This document shows positions 34,903 through 44,602 of a DNA stretch of 64,000 bases, piece after piece. The notes under the pieces are model-generated. The model did not search any database. It had not been told where the DNA came from and saw only the letters and a list, made by a program, of their open reading frames with translations. Position numbers and translations under genes: made by a program. The stretch lies in assembly GCF_030247195.1 (NCBI RefSeq), contig NC_080671.1:184987725-185051724 (forward strand). The letters are read 5' to 3'. Source of the DNA: Topomyia yanbarensis (lineage: Eukaryota; Arthropoda; Insecta; Diptera; Culicidae). Numbering within the stretch: the first letter of the stretch is position 1; every line of letters starts with the position of its first letter.

Positions 34903-35111
34903 TCGGCTTTGCGGTATTGTATACCACCCGACGCTTCGGCCACTGGCTTTGGCCTTTTTCAAGGGAAATATGTTATCGTTCTACGTCTATGTCGATATAT
35001 GACGTATTGACATAGAACGATAACATATTTCCCTCGAAAAAGGCTAAAACGAGTAACCGAAACGTCGGTAGTATATAATACACGCTCTGATTTACAAGAC
35101 CGCAAAGCCGA
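34903..35111. mobile_element. Fold-back element, about 210 bp
   Basis: TCGGCTTTGCGGT (34903-34915) pairs with ACCGCAAAGCCGA (35099-35111). The CCGACGCTTCGG region pairs with CCGAAACGTCGG. The inner block AGGGAAATATGTTATCGTTC pairs perfectly with its complement on the other arm. The loop is only about 35 bp and includes a small inner palindrome. It is a near-complete hairpin of a non-autonomous element. The CGACGCTTCGG plus CTTTTTCAA phrase also occurs alone at about 20425. Confidence 0.7.
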
Positions 35112-36149
35112 AAATTTAAAATTTTTTGAAACCCGATCCGAACCCGACTTGTTAATACGGAGGCCAAAGAACACGAAGATTTTTAATTTTAGGCACCCGA
35201 GCTGGTTCCCAGGCTCAGGGTTTTTCAATTTTAATATGTTCGGGATTGGCTCAGATTCGAGTTTTTCAAATTTTATGATTTCGGGCTCGGGTCGGGTTTA
35301 GATTTTTCGGAAATTCATATCATTTGATATGGGAATGTCTTGCAGTAATGCAATTGCGTATCCGGATTTTTAGCTCTCCATACATAGTTGAACCTATGTA
35401 GAGCTAAAACTCAAGGATATGTTCTTATTCCAGTATGGTAAAGAGCTATTGGCTTTATCGGAAGAGTTCGTTATGACTGTATTGTGTTATCATTTTTTAT
35501 TTCCACTCCCTTTTCTCTTCCCATCATGATGAGACGACATGGAAAGGTACAAATATTCGAATAACATGGGGAACCAGCCAATCGAGAATAGTCTCGTTCC
35601 TGAACAATGGTCAAATAATGTACTGCGGAGCCTGTTGAAGGAAACAACGCAGGTCAAGAAGCGAAATATAGTACATTAGTTTAGATTTTATATCAAAAAA
35701 CTTGGCTAAAAATAAATTATTTTAAGATGAGCTATTCACCATACCCTTCTGTCATTCCATCAATCCAAATTTTGGTTTTATCTTATAAAAAATTGTTTAT
35801 AATTGGTGTATCTCCCTCTTTACAACATGAGCTGTTCATCATGTAGATAATAGAGATATCTCATTGAATGTCTTAGTCAAGGATGATTTGTGCTTAGATG
35901 TTCTGATTGTAGACTGTCATTTGTGCTTTCATAATATTTTATCTATCCTCGAAAACATCATTTATTCGAATTTGAACGATCATCGATTCTTCCATCCGAT
36001 ATCGACAGGCAGTTCACAGTTTTAAACCACCATATATCACACTTCAGGAGAAACTACCTATGACCCAAATAACTCTTTCGGCAAAATGACCTTTTCGTTC
36101 TAACGATATTTAGTTTAAAAATTTGGGTAGAAGTATTTTAGAGTATATT
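35112..36149. other. Gene-free stretch with CGGGTT-type motifs
   Basis: 35130-35310 is rich in GGGTCGGGTT / AACCCGA words in both orientations, a diverged low-complexity pattern. The rest has no recognised feature. Confidence 0.4.
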
Positions 36150-36157
36150 GTTTACAC
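36150..36157. repeat. 8-bp target-site duplication, left copy
   Basis: GTTTACAC precedes the element at 36158 and is repeated exactly at 36429-36436. Confidence 0.9.
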
Positions 36158-36428
36158 CAGTGGTTTTCAACCTTTTTTGTTTCATGTACCCCTTTCCGAA
36201 TACTTGCTGAAAATTGTTGACCATCATTACCCTGCCCGAAAAATATATTTTCGAATAGATAAAACCATAATTTTACAATCAAAAATCAATACATACTGAA
36301 ACAAATATGAAAGCAAATATCCGACGGGATTGTTATGATAACAAGTTAAAATTTCTTCAGCATAATTCACCCCCAAAAATAGTTGAATTCACCCCTGGGG
36401 TGAATTCATCCCGGGTTAAAAACCACTG
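36158..36428. mobile_element. hAT-type MITE, 271 bp
   Basis: Termini are CAGTGGTTTTCAACC on the left and the inverse complement of CAGTGGTTTTTAACC on the right (14 of 15). They are flanked by the exact 8-bp duplication GTTTACAC. CAGTGGTTCTCAACC-type ends with 8-bp duplications are characteristic of a widespread hAT family. Inside, at 36385-36407, is a perfect odd palindrome centred on T (GAATTCACCCC-T- and its complement). It is non-coding and sits directly upstream of the DD37E remnant. Confidence 0.9.
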
Positions 36429-36436
36429 GTTTACAC
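36429..36436. repeat. 8-bp target-site duplication, right copy
   Basis: GTTTACAC, identical to 36150-36157. Confidence 0.9.
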
Positions 36437-36474
36437 TGTATTTTTTTCGCTGTCAGTTTTTCGAAAATAAGAAA

Positions 36475-37500
36475 AAATGATGTCACCCGGAAAGCAACGT
36501 CACGAATTGATTTTGCGCAAGTACCTGTAAAATCTTCAACTCTGAGCATCGAACGAAAGGAGACAAACGGTCAGAATGGATGTTCGATTAGTGATCAGAA
36601 TCACAAGCGTTTAAGCGGAATTCCAATATTCCGGTCAGGGCTGTGGCCAAAAGTTGAATCTGTCCAAGTCTTTTGTTCAGAGAGACAAGGGCCAGGAGGG
36701 ACTGCATACGTACAAAGTGCAGAAGGCTCCAAATCGTGACAAACGGCAAAATACGGTGGGAAAGTCACGGGCTCGGAAATTGTACAACCAGATGCTTACA
36801 AAACCTCATTGTTTCATTATGGATGACGAGACCTATGTCAAGGCGGACTTCCGGCAGCTTTCGGGGCTACTGTTCTTCACCGCTCAAAACAAGTCTGATG
36901 TTCCGAAGGAGGTAAGGAAGCAGAAACTTTCAAAGTTTGCTAATAAATGCATGATTTGGCAAGCGATCTGCTCATGTGGCAAACGGAATGCGCCGTTCGT
37001 GACTACCGGGACTGTAAACGGGGAGAACTACCTCAAGGAGTGTCTACAGAAGCGTCTGCTTCCTGTATTGAAGCAACACCTGGGCCTCACAATCTTCTGG
37101 CCGGATCTAGTTTCGTACCACTATTTAAATGTTGTCCTGGAGTGGTACGAAGCTATGTACCCAAGGACATGTTTCCCCAACGCATCGGAACTAAGGTTCA
37201 TCGAAAAATACTGGGCAATTATGAAGCAGGCACTACGGAAGCATCCCAAGGTGGTCGAGTTTGAGGTAGACATGAAGAAAAAGGTTTTTGTACAGAATAA
37301 GCTGCAGCCAGATTTTTTACAGAACCTAATGAGTGGAGTTAAGCGTCAGGTGCGAGCGTACGGTTATGGTATTGAAGTTGAATGCAATAGATGTGCCAAA
37401 AGCCTGCTAATGGGTTATATTTTATTGCCTGAATGTTTGAAAAGGATCGGTCCATAATTTTCTACAGCGTTTTTTCCGTGATGCGATTTGATGTGGGACA
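36475..37500 (+). pseudogene. Tc1/mariner DD37E transposase, best-preserved copy
   Basis: This is a transposase of the mosquito DD37E (ITmD37E-like) type. The 267-codon frame 36654-37457 carries FIMDDETYVKADFRQL (first Asp, residue 57), MIWQAICSCGK, VNGENYLKECLQKRLLPVLK, FWPDLVSYHY (second Asp, residue 151) and RFIEKYWAIMKQALRKHPKV (Glu, residue 184). Only 32 residues separate the last two acids instead of 37, so a net five-codon deletion lies around EAMYPRTCFP. The N-terminal DNA-binding region (36475-36653) is broken by stops. The 3' end keeps a possible terminal repeat, AGGGTGTCCCACATCAAATC read inward from about 37504; no matching left end was found. It is inactive. Confidence 0.9.
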
Positions 37501-37504
37501 CCCT

Positions 37505-38174
37505 TTGTGCACTCTAGCTGTATTTTCCGGGCGTGGCGATTTGTTGTTTAACGATGATACGAAATCAGCTGTCTACAAATACAGATCACTTTGTAGAGGC
37601 TTCACCAACTGAAATCCGACCCGCACTTCGCAGCGATTGTGAAAATTTGAAGAGAAACGGATGACATTGGGAACCACGAGAAGCAGTTGAGGCGTAGGTG
37701 CAATTTAGATTCCAGCCATTTTGGAAGCAAGCTCGACCAGAAAGTGAAGGGTTGGGTCAGCTTTCTTTGAACCGTGTTTGGTGTTTATTTGACCAACTAA
37801 AGACTAATCCACTGGAAATACGCATGGTCATGTCGGAGTGGAATGATGACTGTTTAATGATGTATGAGGATTGAGAATTGACAATTCGCGAGAAGAATTG
37901 AAAACCAGTTACCAATTTGTCATATTCATTGGTTTATCGCAGTCTATAAAATCATCAATCATTTATAATTATTATTCTTATTGTATTGAGTACTTTCGAA
38001 TACTTTGAAGCAGTACATACATGATATTATTGATTGTAATATTAAACTTATTTCGTCATGAGTATAAAAATATAGCTCAATTGATGACGTAAAGATGGAC
38101 AAAACCAGGAGTCCCTTCTTTATTTCTCGCATCTACTCCATTTTATGGGAATGTCGTGTTTCGACAGAATAAAG
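37505..38174. other. Gene-free stretch
   Basis: No frame of interest. The sequence from about 37900 is AT-rich and ends in AAAGAATAAAGAGTTGGGAG, part of the SINE target site. Confidence 0.4.
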
Positions 38175-38190
38175 AATAAAGAGTTGGGAG
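38175..38190. repeat. 16-bp target-site duplication, left copy
   Basis: AATAAAGAGTTGGGAG directly precedes the SINE; the right copy at 38366-38381 reads AATAAAGAGTTGAGAG (one mismatch). Confidence 0.85.
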
Positions 38191-38365
38191 TGGGCGTAGC
38201 GTATTGGTAAATCGATTGCCTTGTACGCAGCGCACCTGGGTTCGAGTCCCGACCCCGCACATAGGGTTAGAAATTTTTCCTAAGAGATTTTTCTAACCCG
38301 AAGAGGCGAATGACCTTAAGGTTAAAACCTCTATAATTGAAATAAAAAAAAAAAAAAAAAAAAAA
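38191..38365 (+). mobile_element. tRNA-derived SINE with poly(A) tail
   Basis: The head looks like a tRNA gene. Box A TAGCGTATTGGTA lies at 38197-38209 and box B GGTTCGAGTCC at 38239-38249, the internal RNA polymerase III promoter. The body includes GAATGACCTTAAGGTTAAAA and the tail ends TTGAAATAAA followed by a run of over 20 A. It is flanked by 16-bp target duplications, the hallmark of LINE-mediated insertion. The single mismatch between duplications suggests a fairly young insertion. I do not name the family; Aedes Feilai-like SINEs are candidates. Confidence 0.9.
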
Positions 38366-38381
38366 AATAAAGAGTTGAGAG
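38366..38381. repeat. 16-bp target-site duplication, right copy
   Basis: AATAAAGAGTTGAGAG overlaps the end of the A tail and matches 38175-38190 at 15 of 16 positions. Confidence 0.85.
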
Positions 38382-38948
38382 TTGCATAGATCGTATAACT
38401 CATCAAGGAGACTCCAGATTTGTGTAACTCTTTACCCCATCCTACTAACAAAAACTCCTTCCCGTGGCAAACGTGGAGATGCAGAGGTATACACGGTCTC
38501 CATAACAACGTTCGTTACACTAACATTCATTCCCTTCCCTGATGACTGTAAGGACGTGGTCGGCCCCGTTATTGGCATTTCAAAGTATAGAACTCTCGAA
38601 ACGTGCAAATTGAGAATGGATAGCTATTACCAGACCTTATTCGATGATTCTCTGTGCTATTTCGCATGTTCTGGTCAAACACGGAGTAGCGACTATGAAT
38701 TGTACGGTCATCATGTTCATGCAACGCACTTGTCAGTTACAGATATTCAATACTTGGTAAAGGGTTTGTACAGCCCTCTGAGATCTGGCATTCAAATCCT
38801 AGTAAGGCAATCAAATTCATTAAACATCATTGGGATAAAATGCAAAATCAAACAGGACCCTTCATGTCTCCACTATAAAGGAAAAACTGAAATACATAAC
38901 TTTAAATTAAATTATACCGCAATATTCCTTCAAATGGTCACAGAGTAA
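38382..38948 (+). CDS. Unidentified 188-codon frame
   Basis: This is the second-longest frame in the window and is not explained by any element I recognise. From about residue 33 it reads like a real protein (DVVGPVIGISKYRTLETCKL, DSLCYFACSGQ, VKGLYSPLRSGIQILVRQ). Six Cys are spread over the last 135 residues and there is a hydrophobic run (YTVSITTFVTLTFIPFP) before them. The Met at 38382 lies in SINE-flank sequence and may not be the true start. No splice sites or promoter were identified. It might be an exon of an unknown secreted protein, a decayed integrated sequence or chance. Function is not assigned. Confidence 0.35.
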   Translation: MHRSYNSSRRLQICVTLYPILLTKTPSRGKRGDAEVYTVSITTFVTLTFIPFPDDCKDVVGPVIGISKYRTLETCKLRMDSYYQTLFDDSLCYFACSGQTRSSDYELYGHHVHATHLSVTDIQYLVKGLYSPLRSGIQILVRQSNSLNIIGIKCKIKQDPSCLHYKGKTEIHNFKLNYTAIFLQMVTE

Positions 38949-39829
38949 ATCAAGGCTCTACAAGCAATAAAAAATGGCAGATGACTGAGTACAAAATATC
39001 CCGTTAAGTTCCACATACGAATCATCGACCATATTTTTTACTAAAGGTACAAGCCGCATGATGTCGTGTGATAACATGAGTAGAAGTAAGTGCACCGTCT
39101 TATACAAAAGGAAAACAGAACGTAGCAAGTAATGTGAAACAAAGGATACAAAGGTCGTCCGTCAGGTTAACTCCATAAAAATGTTCGTGTGGTGCACCTA
39201 AGAGCTGATAGGAGCATTGCCACTCGGACCACTCAACCATGGCAGCAGTCATAACCAAGCATCCACCATCGCCGTAAATTCAAGGTTAAATTAAAAAGGG
39301 CTCTGCAAGTGCAGGAGATTCCCATAGAAGGTGGCATTCGAGCCGACTCGGTAATTCCACTGAGTCATTAATTATCCAGAAAACGGACCTATCCCAGTGC
39401 AAATTCTTTCCTGATTCGCTCCCCTCAATGGATCTGCTGCAGTGTGTCAGCGGAAGGGTGCTTCTGCGCAGACTCGTCACATCAAAGTTCCAACCGTAAA
39501 ACAACAAAAACAAGTGGAGAAAATCGTCCAGACCATGTAGCTGTAGCTCGTACCACCAGAAACTCATAATAACAATGTTTGTTTTCACTTTCCTTGTAGC
39601 TGTCGCGAGCTGTCTCTCCCCGTGCATCCGGAGCAGAGAACCTGTACCCTTCACCCCACCATGATCCGTTGCATATGATATTGCGGGAATCGCCTGAGTG
39701 CAGGTTTTTTTTTCGAAGAACCTCTTCTTCTAGTTCTTCTTGTTGCCACCGTCCGTGAGCTGAACAGGGTAGAACAAATTTTTCGCAAAATGGCTGCTGA
39801 TGGAGAAAAGTATTTGCTCAGACACTTAC
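38949..39829. other. Probable intron (minus strand) / no gene recognised
   Basis: If the exon at 39830-39930 is real, this is the start of its intron. The reverse frame 39286-39654 (122 codons) shows no domain that I recognise, and I do not call it a gene. Confidence 0.3.
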
Positions 39830-39930
39830 TTTGGATAAAAGTGATCGATGTATTTCATGACAACCTCCCGCAGAATGTCCTGCTTGCCCGACAGGGAATA
39901 CTGGTGAACGGACATCATATCGGTTTTCAT
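39830..39930 (-). CDS. Possible first coding exon of a host gene
   Basis: On the minus strand an ATG at 39930-39928 (context AAAAGCATGA) opens a 101-bp frame. It reads MKTDMMSVHQYSLSGKQD, then ILREVVMKYIDHFYP, and ends at CCAAA|GTAAGT, a consensus splice donor at 39829-39824. Codon use is G/C-ending (CTG, GTC, ATC, GAC), unlike the surrounding repeats. Upstream, about 700 bp of unique sequence without transposon similarity would serve as 5'UTR and promoter; an upstream in-frame extension (for example CSDCGATPLCKSGYNRWF) is possible. The downstream exon is not visible. I do not recognise the protein. It is the best host-gene candidate in the window. Confidence 0.45.
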
Positions 39931-41160
39931 GCTTTTGCTGCTGCCCTGGGTATGATAGAAGTAATTAAACCAACGGTTGTAACCTGACTTGCACAGAGGT
40001 GTGGCTCCACAGTCCGAACACTTTACACATTCAGGTTTTACCAGCCGAAAGATGGCCTTACTTCACACTTTTCGGACCCCTGTCCGCACTTAGATTTCCA
40101 GACGAACCGTTTTCCAGCACTGTATTTAATTCACCTTGAATGGCAAATCAGCTGAACAGAAAAAAAAATAATACGCGCACTGCAGATTCGTCTTGCAGGT
40201 TTCTCTTTTTCCACCTCTGACTGCCACTTTTCTTCGACCACGAATTGCGGTTGTTCAGTTTTCTTCTTTACGTAATATTCCAACTCGAATCACTTGCCGA
40301 TACGTATCTATCTATTCTTCCGATTCGATTATATTTAAAATTGTATTGAACGAACAGCTATGAGCTCTGTTCCGGAAAAGGGAACGAATAGATTTCACCT
40401 GGTTTCAAACTAAACACTGCCGCCGTCGCGCACACACAAAAAGCCCTCGAATCGAAAGCTCAAGGACCCCACAGCTCTCGAAGGTAACAGTACCCGGAGC
40501 TGGTTGGAGTGCGATTTCAAAATGGCTGGTGCTGATGGTCTTACAGTTCTGAAGAAATTTCTACTCGGTGGCCATTGCCATTTTTATTTTCACTACGAGA
40601 AGGCCACCCCGCACCGAGGAAATGCCAACCGTGCAAAAAGCTCGCTTCTGATTAGAGGCCAACCAAAATGACGAAAGGTGTTCGATCGGTCTTCTGATCG
40701 CTACCACCGAGAACAGGTTGCCTATCGAAGATGGTCGAGAGAAAATTCGACCCCTTATTTCGTGTTGCTATTGGAAATGGGCACGGCTGCGAAGATGACA
40801 GCGACGACGACGACGACGTCGACAACGACGTGTTTCAAATTCAAAAGTTCACACTGTACTAGCCATATACAGACACACGGATTGTTGGTGCAGTTATTTT
40901 GTCTTGTCCGGTTGGCACTACCAGACCAGTATCCCACGAACCAAAAGGCACGGCAGAAACTCTCCGAGGTAAACCTCTCCCCCATAATATATGCTCTGAA
41001 CCATCTTCGCAACATATAACGTCAGTAGCATTCGGGGATTGCTCACCGAAAGAGGGAAAATCATCAATATTTTCGTGGAACCACTCTCTGGGCCACTTTA
41101 AACAGCTACTGCTGCTGCAAAACTTCATCCAACATAGCATCGTCGCAGTTCAGCCAACCT
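39931..41160 (-). promoter_or_regulatory. Possible 5'UTR and promoter of the exon at 39830-39930
   Basis: This unique, moderately GC-rich segment has no recognised transposon. Minus-strand text includes an initiator-like CGGCGGCAGTGTTTAG (about 40420-40406). A (CGA/CGT)n triplet tract lies at 40801-40830. Frames on both strands (40678-41162) have no domain. The assignment depends on the neighbouring exon being real. Confidence 0.3.
40801..40830 (+). repeat. CGA triplet repeat
   Basis: A GCGACGACGACGACGACGTC-type tract, a simple-sequence repeat that translates as runs of Thr or Asp/Val depending on strand. Confidence 0.8.
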
Positions 41161-42560
41161 AATGGAAATAAAAAACAACCCAAACTCTCTCGTGTGAATC
41201 GATTTTCGCTCTCTTTCTCGGCGGGTTTACCGATGCTCGAACTCCAAGGCAGCCGCGAGCAGTACAAGCGCAAAGCAACAACAACAACAACCCATGCAAG
41301 GGGGTTTTCTGTTTTCGATGTGTGTCCGCTTCACGAGCAAACATAAACATGCAAGAGTATGCCTTTATGCTACAGGCACGAATTGCAACACACCAGCTGA
41401 ATCAAAACAAAAACAGACCAGCACTATCAAACCGAAGTGGCCAGCAAACAGTGGGAGCGAAATTTTGAAAGAGAGCAAGATGAGAGCTTCAGCCAACCAT
41501 TTGCGAGAGTGGCCGAAAAGAAGGTAGAGAAAGAGTGGGCCATGATGTTTCCCAATTTACGCAAAGCCAAGCGATAACGACGATGAAGATGCGAAAATCG
41601 AAAATGAAAATGTATGCTCAGCCGAACGATTCCTTGCGAAACTAGGTTTTTAGGAAGCGAGCAGCACCATGCAAAAAAACAAAACATAACATCGATTGGC
41701 TTATGGTGGCGCAAGAATGGCCGCTTCTAATAGGTTATGGGGCACATTTAGAAACTCTTCATCGTTTTACTCGAATTGCTGAAACGATTACTCGGTCGGT
41801 CGGCCATGTTTGAAATTTTCCAATCAGTTTTAATAGATGTCGAAAAGGGGGGCATAAATCGAATGTTTTCCAAATATCCGCGTAGTTCAACCGGCAACCG
41901 AGCAGTCCAAAGCGGCACGCGGCGCGGCTGCTTCGTGTACGTGTACGCTGATGAGGTTGACCCAAATTTTAGAAAGTGTGGTCTGCCGACGAACGACGGC
42001 CACCGGCCAGTTGGTGTACCTTTAGCTGTACATACCTCCATATGTACATATACCGCAGACCGCACGCAATTCTACGCATTCTGCAGAAATCGGTATTTTG
42101 ACGTTTTTTTCCTGTTTGACGCGAGGCAGATGCGCGAGGAAGAGAAGTATTTGGAGGAATGGCTGAATACACACGGTCTGTGTCCACAAGGCTTCGTTTG
42201 AAAAATAGACGTTGTTCGGTTGGCGGTGGCCATGAGGGGTCGCATACTCTTCCTGCTTTGGATAGTAGAATGAAAAGAACAGCAACATGGGGGCTACATA
42301 TTTTGTCAACAGCAGCAGAAAGGAGGGGAGTAGGGAAGGGTTTTGGAATATACACAACGCAGCCGATTTGTTATGAATTGCGTAGTGACACATTTAAAGT
42401 GCGTCGCAGAATCTCCATCATTAGATTTTCTGTTACAAGAAAGCCTTTTCCAACCGATTTTTCTACCATAAATCTAGAGAGGTACATTTCAAAGATGTAC
42501 AATCCTTGAGAGGACTCGGATTGTAGTATCTAATTACCTTGCAACAAATCAGCGCAAGCT
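41161..42560. other. Unique-looking segment, no gene recognised
   Basis: Overlapping long frames occur on both strands (41776-42201 on +, 41748-42065 on -, 41969-42393 on -, 42159-42509 on +), which is expected when stops are merely scarce. None shows a family motif. CT-rich runs and CAGCA repeats (about 41275-41295) would fit a regulatory region upstream of the minus-strand exon. Confidence 0.3.
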
Positions 42561-42569
42561 GGCAACTTG

Positions 42570-43063
42570 CGTCCTTCTCAATTGAGTATTGAGTTTATTC
42601 ATTTTATGCATTTTATATATTTTGTATATTTGATTATTTTATTCCTTTTAAATATTTGCCTAATTTTGTTTTATCCATTCGTTTTATTTATTTTTATCTT
42701 GGTTTACATGTTATTAATTTTATTTATTTTGCTAGTTATATTAATTGCATTTAGCTATTTATTTTATTTAATTCCTCTTATTTATTATTTCATTAAATTA
42801 ACTAACAAAACTATCAATTTAACTAATTATGTTAATTTCATAATTAGATTTGTGTTATTCATTTTGCATTTTATTCGTTCCAAGTGATTTTTTTATATCA
42901 TATATTATAAAGATTTTCATTCATTTTATATATTTTATTAGTTCTACTGATTTTATTACTTTATTCAACTGATTACTGTAATATTTTATTACAATCTGGT
43001 ATTATTCATTTCATTTTATTCATTTACTTCATGATTATTAACTCTATCAATTACATCCATTTT
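42570..43063. repeat. AT-rich low-complexity tract
   Basis: About 490 bp consists almost wholly of ATTTTATT, TTATTCATTTTAT and TAATT words. The 106-codon frame at 42567-42887 is Leu/Ile/Phe-rich only because of this composition. Confidence 0.75.
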
Positions 43064-43190
43064 TGCTAATAGAAAGGATATTCAATCACTCTGAAAATGA
43101 ACTATTCAACCAAGGCCCGGAGGCTCGAGTCTCATATACTATTTGGCTCAGTTGGTCGAGACCGACAAATGTCTGTATTTGTTTTTCGTA
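43064..43190 (+). repeat. Aedes-type dispersed repeat, left-end fragment
   Basis: It reads TTGCTAATAGAAAGGATATT then CAATCACTCTGAAAATGA, AAGGCCCGGAGGCTCGAGTC and CAGTTGGTCGAGACCGACAA. This is the diverged left end of the family at 6374, and it stops at GTCTGTATTTGTTTTT. Confidence 0.65.
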
Positions 43191-43530
43191 GTAAGGTTTA
43201 AAAGGCTTCAAAACCCTGGCCTGTTATGTATTGGAACTGTGTCGGACTCACGGCTCACTTTCGTGCCTAGCCACTAATACGCTCCTTACTTTTTTTCGCC
43301 CTTGTTCCCATGGGAACTACGCCAAGCTATTACTTCATGGGGGAGAGCGGGTTCACGTTGTACTTTCATGGCACCACTTTCTTTTGCTCACGATTTTTCC
43401 GCAGCTATCTCGGAGCCTAACCTGATCCATGAAATGGCTTGATTTTTGAGCATTTTAACTCTTCTCTTGTTTTTCGCCTCCATCTATTAAGTCGTTATTT
43501 AGCTCTCGTCTCGGTGAGCCGATTAACTGT
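43191..43530. other. No gene recognised
   Basis: This looks like the 5' continuation of the tandem-repeat region that follows (for example GTTATTTAGCTCTCGTCTCG at about 43492). The frame 43231-43425 has no domain. Confidence 0.3.
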
Positions 43531-43534
43531 TGAT

Positions 43535-44115
43535 TTCATGAGCCATGATTCCGAGAGTCATTCAGTCCCCAGCCTTATCACGATCTACTCCGATAGTCCC
43601 TAACGGGGAACTCACCCTACTCCGACTGAGAGTTCCGCGACGGAGGAATTTCTCCCGACACCAATACCCGCTTTCTTGAGCCGTTTAGCTCCCACCTTTA
43701 TAGAGATCTACTCGGATATTATTCGGCAGTCTAACTACCCTACCTTGACTGAGAGTTACCAGGCATCGAAATTTCTCTTGGTACCGATGTTTGTATCGTG
43801 AGTTATTTAGCTCCCAGCCAATTAGAATCCACCCTACTGTGCATTCTTCGGCGGTAGATTTAACTCGATTGTTGTTTTCGTGAGCCATTTAGCTCTCCAC
43901 TTCGTACTACAATCTTTTCCGATCTGGTCCCCGGCGGTGGACCGAGCTTCCGGTACACTGGTGCTCCAACGACCCGCTCCTGGCTGGTCTACTCGATCTA
44001 GTCCCTGGTGGCAGCCTACTCACGGTAGGGAGCCGAGGTCGGTCCGGCAATTCCGGTGGAAGTAGTCTACTCCGACGAAGAGTTCCCCGACGGCGGATTT
44101 TTTCCGAACCCGATT
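43535..44115 (+). repeat. Diverged tandem repeat, unit about 130-180 bp
   Basis: Successive units start GAGCCATGATTC (43538), GAGCCGTTTAGCTCCCA (43677), GAGTTATTTAGCTCCCA (43799) and GAGCCATTTAGCTCTCCA (43882). Most carry a (C/G)GATCTACTC-like block, an (A/G)GTCCCTAAC or GTCCCCGGCGG block, and a GACTGAGAGTTCC or GACGAAGAGTTCC block followed by CGACGG and TTTCTCC. The third unit is shortened. This resembles a retroelement untranslated region built of repeats, but the family is not identified. Confidence 0.5.
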
Positions 44116-44602
44116 TGTTGTTTCACGGCGACCTTTTAGTCGGTGGTGCTGCTTGTTGGTTCCTTCGTCACTTCTTCTGTAGCACGGATAGTATACTCTT
44201 TGCTACTCTCTTCACCGCACCTCACGTATACTCACCATGGCACATCTCTTCGACGATATTGTCGACTGTCACGCCGAATTCCTTCGAACTTTTTTAAACC
44301 TAGCGCATTTGAAGACCACACGTTCCGTCACTTGCACGTTCATACACTCCAGATAAAGGGGTGACGAAGCATGTTCAAACCAACGCTGGTACTTCCGAAA
44401 GCATCCGTTCCAGGACAAAAACTGTGTCAAATGGAAGTTCATCTCACCATGCTATGCACCCACACCGACACATTTGGGAAGGGTCGGTGGGTCCACTTTC
44501 CTTTCTTCTTCTATTCTTGCTGCCACTTAGCCAATGAGTTCGCTCTGACCAGTCTCCTTGCATTTCGCGTATTTCTCCACTGGAAGCATTCTACGTTCTC
44601 AG
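44116..44602. other. No gene recognised
   Basis: Several overlapping + frames (44115-44730) without domains. They face the 3' end of the minus-strand LINE. Confidence 0.3.

Noticed and set aside
35130..35310. GGGTCGGGTT words as a telomere-like or regulatory array
   Set aside because: The words are irregular in spacing and orientation; a diverged low-complexity repeat explains them.
38191..38262. A genuine tRNA gene
   Set aside because: Box A and box B are present, but the acceptor and anticodon stems do not fold convincingly, and the unit continues into a SINE body with poly(A) tail and target duplications.
41748..42509. Cluster of overlapping frames on both strands
   Set aside because: Four frames cover the same bases in both directions with no family motif; at most one could be real and none can be chosen.
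42567..42887. 106-codon hydrophobic frame that could look like a membrane protein
   Set aside because: It is only the translation of an AT-rich ATTTTATT tract; Leu, Ile and Phe dominate because of base composition.
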